Below, in pieces: positions 1-4,955 of a stretch of 5,702 nucleotides of DNA (position 1 is its first letter; every line of letters begins with the position of its first letter). The translations under genes and the position numbers were made by a program. The stretch comes from Planctomycetaceae bacterium (GTDB lineage Bacteria; Planctomycetota; Planctomycetia; Pirellulales; Thermoguttaceae). The stretch spans positions 1 through 5,702 of the forward strand of contig JAISBG010000596.1 in assembly GCA_031266315.1 (NCBI GenBank). The letters run 5' to 3'. The notes below the pieces were generated by a model that saw only the letters and a program-made list of their open reading frames with translations, was not told the origin of the DNA and searched no databases.

Positions 1-1
1 G

Positions 2-1720
2 GCAGGTGTTGATATTATCGCTACAGGTCTCACAAATATTTCAGTTCGTATTCATGCTGCCAATAATATTGGTTTTGAATCAAATGGAAGCGGGTGGCAT
101 TTTACCTCAGTTGATCCGGCTCCTGCAGGAACATCACTTGACGCAAAGAGTGCATACAATATTAGCGCATACTTCAGCAGAAACAAGATTCGCGTAAGTT
201 GGTATGATAACAATGCGGCTATTAATGTTTCCAGTTCTGGTTATTCTGCAACTAAATATGATGTTTACATGGGGCAGTCAAACTCCGGTCCTTGGGTTTT
301 GGTTGGCAGTGTTGATGCCGAAAGCCGCCCAATGGATTTGTACATAACCGAGTACAAATATAAGACCGACTACTATTTTCGCATAATCGCAATATGTAAC
401 AGTAATCTTCCTACTCAAAGCGGTGAGAAGATTGCTGCTGTGGCAGATTCACTGAAACTTACAATCGGTGATGCTCCGACGGCGGAGGCAAAGAACATCT
501 TGTCCGCACACAGTATTTTAAGTAGTCCTAGATATGTTTCCGCTACAAATACAGTGGAATTTAGTTTATTGGACAATCTCGCTTCCAACACAAAAGCAGC
601 AGCGATTCAATATTACGTTGTCCTTCGCGATGCCAACAAAGCGGTTATTGCAAGTACTTTCCTGCTAAGTTCAATGTCGATAACGCAAGCGGTATTGCCG
701 TTAGATGATCTTGTTTTGACACCGAAAGCCAAATACACGGTTGAAGTTTATGGTGTTGTCGGTAAAACAGTCGGTACCGCCAAAGTAACAGGAAATTTTT
801 CCATTAACGAAAATTATCCCGCCGCAACATTGAAACTTAGCGGTAAAGCAACTATCAATGAAGCGTCTATTATTGTTACTGACAAAACTATTTCTAATGA
901 CAAATTTTATTACGTGCAATACACCAATATTGCTGACGCAAAAGGCAAACCGGATTGGAATACCGCGTCCGTCGAAAAACTTACCGCTTATGATGATGTC
1001 AAGACAAACGGAGGTGTACCGTATAAACTCGATACAAATCTTGATCCCAATACACAATATTACGTCCGAATCGTAACCAGTGATGTGGAGGTTGCAATTG
1101 GTACTGATGTCCATAATTGGATTGCCGGCAACTTTACAGGTCTTAATGATTGGTCTGAGGCGACAAAAGTTGTTTTTAGTAAGGAAATCAAAATCAAAAC
1201 CGCTGCTGTTCCGCTTGCCGTTACCGGAAAATCCGGTTTGAGTCTTGACTCGGTTTTCAACTTGACACTGAAAACCACCGGTCAAACAATGCTTTCCGCG
1301 AAAGATGCTGATAAGATGTTTGTTGGTACTAACGCACCGCTGAAAAATGCAACTTTTACGTACAAATTACTTGTTTCACTGGATTCCAAAGTGGACAAAG
1401 TAACCGGCAAATTACTCGGAAGTACGGAAATTGATCTCAACACCGACGCGAGCAATGGTAACATTGACATTACGATTGAAAATTTCACTGCTAAAAATAA
1501 GCCGACAATTAAGGATGGTCAATACACACTTGAATATGCGTTGACTGGCACAGATGGAATTTTCAAAAAATTGGGAGTTACGGTTGCCAATGTTTCAAGT
1601 TTGAAAAACCTGAATTTTCAACTCATAACAGTCGTAGAATACGGGACTTTAGATTCGAGGACTTATTTTGAATCGGTTACCAAAACAAGTAAGATAGCGT
1701 TACCGAAATGGTTTGTCTAA
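2..1720 (+). CDS. Fibronectin type III-like surface protein, C-terminal part (5' end outside window)
   Basis: This frame is open from base 2 with no stop until TAA at 1718-1720, giving 572 residues. The ATG at 269 is therefore internal and not the start. The protein is rich in Thr, Ser, Asn, Val and Ala, has almost no Cys, and is dominated by alternating beta-strand patterns. FN3-like strand signatures recur: ISVRIHAANNIG near residues 13-24, a KYDVYM...TDYYFRIIAI module at about 84-130, a KYTVEVYGVVG strand near 241-251, and a NTQYYVRIV strand near residue 350. Such tandem modules occur in large secreted or cell-surface proteins of Planctomycetota and relatives, where they act as spacers or adhesive domains. 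No transmembrane anchor, LPXTG, dockerin or PEP-CTERM motif is visible at the C-terminus (ends TSKIALPKWFV), so anchoring is unknown. The signal peptide, if any, lies outside the window. The family call is from strand patterns only; the exact binding role is not known. Confidence 0.72.
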   Translation, partial: AGVDIIATGLTNISVRIHAANNIGFESNGSGWHFTSVDPAPAGTSLDAKSAYNISAYFSRNKIRVSWYDNNAAINVSSSGYSATKYDVYMGQSNSGPWVLVGSVDAESRPMDLYITEYKYKTDYYFRIIAICNSNLPTQSGEKIAAVADSLKLTIGDAPTAEAKNILSAHSILSSPRYVSATNTVEFSLLDNLASNTKAAAIQYYVVLRDANKAVIASTFLLSSMSITQAVLPLDDLVLTPKAKYTVEVYGVVGKTVGTAKVTGNFSINENYPAATLKLSGKATINEASIIVTDKTISNDKFYYVQYTNIADAKGKPDWNTASVEKLTAYDDVKTNGGVPYKLDTNLDPNTQYYVRIVTSDVEVAIGTDVHNWIAGNFTGLNDWSEATKVVFSKEIKIKTAAVPLAVTGKSGLSLDSVFNLTLKTTGQTMLSAKDADKMFVGTNAPLKNATFTYKLLVSLDSKVDKVTGKLLGSTEIDLNTDASNGNIDITIENFTAKNKPTIKDGQYTLEYALTGTDGIFKKLGVTVANVSSLKNLNFQLITVVEYGTLDSRTYFESVTKTSKIALPKWFV

Positions 1721-1824
1721 CCGGTGAATGAACCCGTTTATAGATGTTAGCGAGTACAGTTTTTGATCGTTCTTGGCGTTTTTTTTAACGCGAAACAGAC
1801 GAAGAAAACGCGAAAAGATGTGTC

Positions 1825-1851
1825 TCCTAAGTCCTACGGACTTTTTTAGGA
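1825..1851 (+). terminator. Hairpin with T-run, likely terminator of the FN3-like gene
   Basis: AAGTCC (1829-1834) pairs with GGACTT (1838-1843) around a TAC loop and is followed by four more T. An outer pairing TCCTAA/TTAGGA (1825-1830 with 1846-1851) makes the element nearly palindromic, so it could act in both directions. It lies about 105 bases after the upstream stop codon. The stem is short, so efficiency is uncertain. Confidence 0.5.
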
Positions 1852-1887
1852 ATCATACACAAACAGATTTTACTTATCTTGTAACTA

Positions 1888-1906
1888 TTCAGTGGAATTT
1901 TTGTTA
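1888..1906 (+). repeat. 19-base direct repeat, copy 1
   Basis: The 19 bases TTCAGTGGAATTTTTGTTA occur exactly here and again at 2643-2661 in the same orientation, 755 bases apart, on either side of the tRNA-Asp gene. Similarity continues weakly upstream (TGTAACTA here, TGCAATAT at copy 2). In both copies one frame reads QWNFC followed by a stop. The function is unknown; a recombination scar, att-like core or element end are all possible. Confidence 0.6.
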
Positions 1907-1955
1907 GATATACTAAAGCCACTTTAAAATTCACGAAGCTGGACACGGTAAGCGC

Positions 1956-2012
1956 AACAACGTGGAGCGTTTGTTCAAGGGCGAAGCCTATCGCCCATAC
2001 CGGCTACGGTAT
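1956..2012 (+). other. Three consecutive stem-loops upstream of the tRNA promoter
   Basis: AACAACG/CGTTTGTT (1956-1962 with 1968-1975, one bulge), then GGGCGA/TCGCCC (1979-1984 with 1991-1996, loop AGCCTA), then ATACCG/CGGTAT (1997-2002 with 2007-2012, loop GCTA). The last two stems are perfect and directly abut. No T-run follows, so this is not a simple terminator. It could be a REP-like palindromic repeat or a structured RNA; the sequence alone cannot decide. Confidence 0.4.
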
Positions 2013-2082
2013 AGTTCCTGTTGATTTTACGGTTCTCTTAACTGTTTGTTCGGAAAAAAATTTGCAATCCTACTGCTCCCCC

Positions 2083-2110
2083 TTGAGTTAGTTGGCAGAT
2101 TGAGTACAAT
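2083..2110 (+). promoter_or_regulatory. Sigma70-type promoter for tRNA-Asp
   Basis: TTGAGT (2083-2088) and TACAAT (2105-2110) are separated by 16 bases, close to the consensus -35 and -10. Initiation would fall near 2117, about 11 bases before the mature tRNA 5' end, which fits a short leader for RNase P processing. Confidence 0.65.
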
Positions 2111-2127
2111 TCTTTTCTAAATGTTGA

Positions 2128-2201
<74 letters not shown>

Positions 2202-2258
2202 TTGTGAAGGGAATGATTCTGAGGATTTACAGGTTATTCCGTTGTTAACTTCACATAG

Positions 2259-2300
2259 CCGTCAGTCCTTTTCTACAAGGACTGGCGGATTTTTTATTTT
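2259..2300 (+). terminator. Rho-independent terminator of tRNA-Asp
   Basis: A 12-base-pair stem, CCGTCAGTCCTT (2259-2270) with AAGGACTGGCGG (2277-2288), contains one G-U pair and a six-base loop TTCTAC. Six T, an A and four more T follow. It sits 57 bases after the tRNA 3' end. This is the strongest terminator in the window. Confidence 0.92.
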
Positions 2301-2358
2301 CTGAAATTCTAAATTACCTATTTTAACACCCCAAACGTTATCCGTTGGGAAACATTTT

Positions 2359-2394
2359 CGACCAATTGGCGGCAATGGTTGCCAACCAATGTCG
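2359..2394. other. Bulged intergenic hairpin
   Basis: CGAC and GTCG (2359-2362, 2391-2394) close a stem that continues ATTGG...CCAAT and GCAA...TTGC around a TGG loop, with small bulges. No T-run follows. It lies in a run of palindromic elements between the tRNA terminator and the first coding remnant. Function unknown. Confidence 0.35.
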
Positions 2395-2402
2395 CTCTTG
2401 CC

Positions 2403-2472
2403 ATCCTGTTCCTCTCGTCTGTCCTGTCCACACCCTAAAACTTTTTGACCGGATAGACAGGATGAACCGGAT
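2403..2472. repeat. Period-9 inverted repeat, CCTGT type
   Basis: Two 26-base arms (2403-2428 and 2447-2472) match as inverted copies at 20 of 26 positions around an 18-base loop. Read on the reverse strand, the right arm is built of 9-base units of the form CCTGT plus four bases (CCGGTTCAT, CCTGTCTAT, CCGGTCAAA). Intergenic strings of this kind are familiar from Planctomycetota, Verrucomicrobiota and some Bacteroidota. A T-rich run TTCTTTTTT follows, so termination is a plausible side function. Confidence 0.65.
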
Positions 2473-2482
2473 TCTTTTTTAA

Positions 2483-2662
2483 AATATCGCGTGGAACTTG
2501 GTTCGAGAAGAGCAACAGGAATTTTCGGACGAGTTCGGCGAGGGACGTTCACAATTGTATTATCGTGAATTTGATGAGGTAAAATCGGAGTTACAAGAAA
2601 TAGCGGTACGGAAATTTCCGCCGTTGTCTAATTTTGCAATATTTCAGTGGAATTTTTGTTAA
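2483..2662 (+). pseudogene. Unidentified coding remnant, no start codon
   Basis: Between stops at 2480 and 2660 this frame encodes 59 residues of clearly protein-like, charged composition (EEQQEFSDEFGEGRSQLYYR, then EFDEVKSELQEIAVRKFPPL). It has no ATG near its beginning and no ribosome site. The last residues (FQWNFC, then stop) come from the 19-base repeat, which suggests the true gene was cut there. I do not recognise the family; position upstream of tail genes makes a phage origin plausible but unproven. Confidence 0.35.
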
Positions 2663-2913
2663 AAGTAGGCAAACATTTAGGTGGGCGACCTTGAAGCAAC
2701 ATCAATGTCCAGTTTGCGGATTCGTGAATAATTTGAACGCCGATTATTTAGATTATTCGCGGAAAACGGAATCGGGAGTCGTTGACGGCGGCGGAAGTTC
2801 GATTTTTGCTACATAAACGTTCCGAAGGTTGCCCGTTGAGAATTCCGGCAAAATATCTTATCGTATCGATCGTCGAACGTGCGGACGCCGATTTCAATAC
2901 GTTGAGCGTTTAG
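2634..2913 (+). pseudogene. Zinc-knuckle protein remnant interrupted by an in-frame TAA
   Basis: From ATG 2634 the frame runs 60 residues to TAA at 2814-2816 and contains HQCPVCGFVNN at about residues 23-33, a typical zinc-binding knuckle. Past that stop the same frame continues for 32 codons to TAG at 2911 and includes RTCGRRFQYVERL, which resembles the second half of a zinc ribbon, although only one Cys is seen. The first nine codons or so (through FSGIFVK) are encoded by the 19-base repeat and are probably not native. There is no ribosome site. It could derive from a phage regulator or a transposase zinc ribbon; neither is established. An overlapping frame from 2752 also looks coding, so frame assignment after about 2750 is uncertain. 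Confidence 0.35.
2643..2661 (+). repeat. 19-base direct repeat, copy 2
   Basis: An exact copy of the 19 bases at 1888-1906, same orientation. It forms the junction between the charged remnant ending at 2662 and the zinc-knuckle frame starting at 2634, so a rearrangement may have used it. Confidence 0.6.
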
Positions 2914-2994
2914 TTTAGAGGGTTTATTGATTTCGGTGTTGCCGTTCAAGATTATCGCGGTGCGTTAAAAGTTACACCATCAACACAAGGCTAA
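2752..2994 (+). pseudogene. Unidentified coding remnant with an in-frame TAG
   Basis: This frame follows a stop at 2749 and reads 53 residues (ESLTAAEVRFLLHK, then IPAKYLIVSIVERADADFNT) to TAG at 2911-2913. It then continues in the same frame for 26 more (FRGFIDFGVAVQDYRGALKV) to TAA at 2992-2994. Both halves have natural protein composition, so a single nonsense mutation in an older gene is likely. There is no start codon or ribosome site. It overlaps the zinc-knuckle remnant in another frame; only one can be right at each point, and a small deletion near 2750 could have linked CPVCG to this frame. Family not recognised. Confidence 0.35.
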
Positions 2995-3003
2995 GCCCAA
3001 TTG

Positions 3004-3081
3004 ATCCTTTTTCGTGTTTTCCGTGCTTTCCGTGTTCAGAAATATTGAACACGAAACACACAAAAGACACGAAAAAAGGAT
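3004..3081. repeat. Period-9 inverted repeat, CGTGT type
   Basis: The left arm (3004-3037) consists of near-9-base units, TTTTTCGTG TTTTCCGTG then CTTTCCGTG. The right arm (3047-3081) is its imperfect inverted copy ending ACACGAAAAAAGGAT, with a 9-base loop AGAAATATT. Roughly three quarters of positions pair, with one gap. It has the same architecture as the element at 2403-2472 but a different unit. Strings of TTTCGTGT-type 9-mers are known from intergenic DNA of Planctomycetota and relatives. Its place between decayed remnants and the tail genes suggests a boundary element or bidirectional terminator. Confidence 0.65.
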
Positions 3082-3133
3082 AAGAACCATATTAATTTAA
3101 AAAAATAATACTTCTAACAAAAATTAAAAAACG

Positions 3134-3598
3134 ATGAAAGCAAGATATATTTACGAAGGTCAAGCGATTGATTACGCGCCGAGTCTTGACCAACATTTTG
3201 ACCTGAAGCAATTCGACGAGGAAAACAAGTGGAATTACGAAGTTTTTCCGAATCAGGAAAAAGAGCCGGTGATTACGAAAGCGAGCCGTTGGTTTGGTTC
3301 GATTATTGACGGTGACACTTTGTTACAAATGGTAGAAGCGTTCAATGAGGCGATTATAAATTTTACTCCCAGCGAGAATCAGAGGGCGGCGATGCGGACG
3401 ATTCTCGAAAAGGAAAAAGAAATGCAACGGTTGGAGGCGGAATTTCGCACGAAAACAGTCAACCTGATGTTCGAACGGTCGAAGGAAAAAATGGTACGGC
3501 AGTGGGATCAACACGCCAACCAAGAAATCAAGAAGTTAGAAAACCAGTTGGATGGACAGTTCGACTCATTGACCAATACGCCGGAATCTGCGGAGTAA
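3134..3598 (+). CDS. Coiled-coil protein of phage tail module; candidate tail assembly chaperone (G-like)
   Basis: A 154-residue acidic/basic protein starting at ATG 3134. No Shine-Dalgarno is visible; a 50-base very AT-rich leader (3082-3133) precedes it. The N-terminal 60 residues are mixed and aromatic (KARYIYEGQAIDYAPS); residues about 78-145 are highly charged with heptad-like spacing (LEKEKEMQRLEAEF, then EIKKLENQLDGQF), predicting a long coiled coil. There are no membrane segments or catalytic motifs. I do not recognise the sequence itself. The role is inferred from place: it is followed, in an overlapping -1 frame, by a T-like chaperone ORF and then by a tape-measure gene, the order of lambda G-T-H. 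Against this, the reading frames around it are broken, so it may be a surviving piece of a decaying prophage. Confidence 0.5.
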   Translation: MKARYIYEGQAIDYAPSLDQHFDLKQFDEENKWNYEVFPNQEKEPVITKASRWFGSIIDGDTLLQMVEAFNEAIINFTPSENQRAAMRTILEKEKEMQRLEAEFRTKTVNLMFERSKEKMVRQWDQHANQEIKKLENQLDGQFDSLTNTPESAE

Positions 3599-3804
3599 AT
3601 CCCGATGATTATTCATTACAAAAACTTACAAAGATGGCGGAGGCGCGAATGTCTCATAATTGGGATATGTTTTCAATGCTAATTTGTGCGGTTGCCAATC
3701 AGAATCGTACCAAAAAACTCATTAGAATAGAAGACATTCACCCGTTTAAGAAACAGAAACCTAAACAGTACAAATCATTGAGTGAATTTATGTACGGAGA
3801 TTGA
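3502..3804 (+). CDS. Tail assembly chaperone T-like ORF in the -1 frame of the upstream gene
   Basis: The frame is open from about 3349 to TGA at 3802-3804. The convincing protein part begins near 3555 (VRLIDQYAGICGVNPDDYSL) and continues KLTKMAEARMSHNWDMF, then a hydrophobic LICAVANQNR stretch and EDIHPF. The pattern 'G-x-D/N-P-x-x-Y-T/S-L-x-x-L-x-x-M-A-E-x-R ... W ... L-x-x-A-N-x-x-R ... D-x-H-P' is one I associate with small proteins encoded just before tape-measure genes. It lies one frame back from the 3134 gene and overlaps its end by over 40 bases of likely coding, as expected for a -1 programmed frameshift fusion. No canonical slippery heptamer is visible; A-GAA-AAC at 3538-3544 is only a partial match. 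ATG at 3634 or 3649 could alternatively start a short separate product, or the offset may be a simple mutation. It ends one base before the convergent gene. Confidence 0.5.
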   Translation: MGSTRQPRNQEVRKPVGWTVRLIDQYAGICGVNPDDYSLQKLTKMAEARMSHNWDMFSMLICAVANQNRTKKLIRIEDIHPFKKQKPKQYKSLSEFMYGD

Positions 3805-4164
3805 TTATTTTTTGAAGAATTTTTTTAATACCGCAATAGAACCGATAAAAATCATCACAAAAGAAAAACAATGAAGAAAAATCCATTCGCCTTTAGAAAA
3901 GTCATTACAGATTTTTAATACATAAACTGCCGTAATAAAAGTACAAACTAAAAATAATATCAAACAAAGAAAAAATTTATAGCACATATACCCTAGAGAA
4001 TGAGTATCAACAAAATACAATCCCCCAAGATAACCGGTATGGAGTTGATGCCGTTCAAAATATTCAATTGTTTCCTGTCGGTGTTTTTCCGCCTCTTCGG
4101 GAGGTATAAGAGCACCGTTTTGTTCCGCCCATTCAAGAATTTCATTTATTTCATGTTCAGTCAT
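3805..4164 (-). CDS. Small two-helix membrane protein, moron-like gene inside tail module
   Basis: A 119-residue protein. The start ATG (4164-4162) is set by an excellent AGGAGG (4178-4173) eight bases upstream, the best ribosome site in the window. Residues 1-60 are hydrophilic and acidic (EINEILEWAEQNGALIPPEE), followed by two hydrophobic helices at about 63-84 and 94-113. A short loop separates them, and the tail is basic (LKKFFKK), predicting both ends in the cytoplasm. It is visibly more AT-rich than its neighbours and is transcribed against the tail genes from its own promoter, whose -35 lies over the tape-measure start. Its stop abuts the T-like ORF stop (3804/3805). These are features of a horizontally acquired accessory gene expressed from a prophage. 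Small two-helix proteins in that setting include superinfection-exclusion and immunity proteins, but I recognise no family, so function is unassigned. Confidence 0.8.
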   Translation of the reverse strand: MTEHEINEILEWAEQNGALIPPEEAEKHRQETIEYFERHQLHTGYLGGLYFVDTHSLGYMCYKFFLCLILFLVCTFITAVYVLKICNDFSKGEWIFLHCFSFVMIFIGSIAVLKKFFKK

Positions 4165-4184
4165 GATTTTTCCCTCCTATTGTT

Positions 4185-4220
4185 ATTATAGTATTATAGC
4201 ATAAAAAAGCGACATGTCAT
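4185..4220 (-). promoter_or_regulatory. Sigma70-type promoter of the inverted membrane protein gene
   Basis: On the reverse strand ATGACA (4220-4215) and a perfect TATAAT (4198-4193) are separated by 16 bases. A second perfect TATAAT lies at 4190-4185 just downstream. Initiation near 4187 would leave a leader of about 23 bases carrying the AGGAGG. The -35 overlaps the ATG (4214-4216) of the tape-measure ORF, so the two units may interfere. Confidence 0.7.
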
Positions 4221-4747
4221 CAGTATTAAAAGCCGGAACACTTGCCGTTGAACTTATCAGCATTGATAAAAACGTTCTAAAGTCATTAGATCGTGTTCAG
4301 GCTGGTTTTACCGGTTTATCGGCAAAGATTCGCGATTCGTTGATGACAATGGCGGCGTTTCGGACTACGTTTCAAGGTTTTTCTGCCCCGCTCCAAGTGT
4401 TCGCTAATTTTGAAGCAGGAATTTCAAAGGTTAAAGCGATTACGCAGGCAACAACGGAACAAATCGCCGGAAACAAATTAAATGAAACTGAAAAGAAACT
4501 TGATGAAATCGAATCGCATTACAACAGCATGAGTGAAAAGCAATACAATGATAAAATCAAAGAACTAACAGATAATGTACGAAAAGATGCTCTTGGCGAT
4601 ATGTTCAAGTCATCAGGAACGTTTTCGGCGTTTGATCTTGGAAGCCTTGATAATTCCATTGCCAAAGAACAATTAGATGAGTTACGAATTATCGATAAAG
4701 AAGTGAAATGTATAGGGAGAAAAAATAATGTCCCAAGATTCAAGTGA
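4214..4747 (+). CDS. Phage tail tape-measure protein, internally deleted
   Basis: A 177-residue ORF. Residues 1-62 match the usual start of tape-measure proteins (AGTLAVELISIDKNVLKSL, then a helical VQAGFTGLSAKIRDSL). Residues 63-83 carry their hallmark, FANFEAGISKVKAITQATTE, just before which the long helical core normally follows. Instead the frame passes near residue 84 into a charged segment (NETEKKLDEIESHYNSMSEK) and a terminus with SSGTFSAFDLGSLDNSIAKE and QLDELRIIDKEV, typical of the C-terminal end of such proteins. Family members usually have many hundreds of residues including hydrophobic segments; all of that is missing, so an in-frame deletion near 4462 is inferred. Tape-measure proteins fix tail length and are ejected through the tail tube. 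No clear Shine-Dalgarno precedes ATG 4214, and the inverted promoter overlaps it. The end overlaps the next gene by 20 bases. Confidence 0.7.
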   Translation: MSSVLKAGTLAVELISIDKNVLKSLDRVQAGFTGLSAKIRDSLMTMAAFRTTFQGFSAPLQVFANFEAGISKVKAITQATTEQIAGNKLNETEKKLDEIESHYNSMSEKQYNDKIKELTDNVRKDALGDMFKSSGTFSAFDLGSLDNSIAKEQLDELRIIDKEVKCIGRKNNVPRFK

Positions 4748-4955
4748 GATTATTGTTGATGAAGATTACGGTCGGCATATCGAATCCAACCAAGAAAATA
4801 AAACACGAGAAAAGCATTTCAAAGTTCTTGGAACGCAAGATGAAGATATCGCGTACTTGGCGGTGTTGGTGGAAACGGCGGTATCGGCGGACAAGGCGGT
4901 AATGGCGGACTTGGAATTCCCGCTCAGGGCGCAACAACAATTGGAATTGAGTTGA
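4728..4955 (+). pseudogene. Gene following tape measure: only first ~46 codons native, then out-of-frame fusion
   Basis: ATG 4728 has a good AGGGAG (4714-4719) eight bases upstream, so this start is well supported and overlaps the tape-measure end. Residues 1-46 are acidic then basic and include REKHFKVLGTQDEDIAYLAV, resembling the start of a tail-associated protein found after tape-measure genes. From about 4857 the DNA becomes Gly-codon-rich in another frame, so the remaining 29 residues here (VETAVSADKAVMADLEF and on) are read from a foreign segment in the wrong frame. TGA at 4953 ends it. It is a truncated gene at a deletion junction; a 75-residue product could still be made. The family of the native part is inferred by position and is not certain. 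Confidence 0.55.

Larger units (their letters stand above)
1885..2091 (+). other. Open stretch in otherwise non-coding 407-bp gap; possible gene remnant
   Basis: The gap 1721-2127 has no convincing gene. One 68-codon frame is open from 1885 to TAG at 2089-2091 and contains LKFTKLDTVSATTW, which faintly resembles an FN3 strand. It has no credible start codon or ribosome site and is overlaid by hairpins and a promoter. It may be a scrap of an FN3-type paralogue or chance. A second frame over the same bases (1926-2022) is also open, which weakens either reading. Confidence 0.15.

Noticed and set aside
701..1285. 194-residue reverse-strand ORF and smaller ORFs within the FN3-like gene
   Set aside because: They lie wholly inside the well-supported forward frame, with Cys- and Ile-rich composition typical of antisense shadows and no ribosome site.
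1776..1791. GCGTT/AACGC hairpin with a loop of T
   Set aside because: The stem is only five pairs and the T stretch is in the loop, not after it; the element at 1825-1851 is a better terminator.
2262..2552. 96-residue reverse-strand ORF
   Set aside because: It reads through the tRNA terminator stem and the CCTGT inverted repeat, has no ribosome site and no protein-like pattern.
2611..2623. GGAAATTTCC palindrome as an operator
   Set aside because: Ten bases of perfect dyad symmetry inside a likely coding remnant; no promoter nearby, so chance is adequate.
2814..2913. Stop-codon recoding, as in some gut phages
   Set aside because: The interrupting stops are TAA in one frame and TAG in another, while intact genes here end in TAA, TAG and TGA; no single reassignment explains them, so decay is preferred.
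2403..3081. CRISPR array
   Set aside because: The repeats are 9-base units in inverted arms without spacers of uniform length; no direct repeats of 24-40 bases with unique spacers and no cas gene.
3082..3133. Promoter in the AT-rich leader of the 3134 gene
   Set aside because: TAATAC at 3106 could be a -10, but no acceptable -35 stands 16-18 bases upstream, and AT-richness alone gives such hits.
4519..4743. Reverse-strand ORF within the tape-measure gene
   Set aside because: Shadow of the recognisable tape-measure C-terminal segment.
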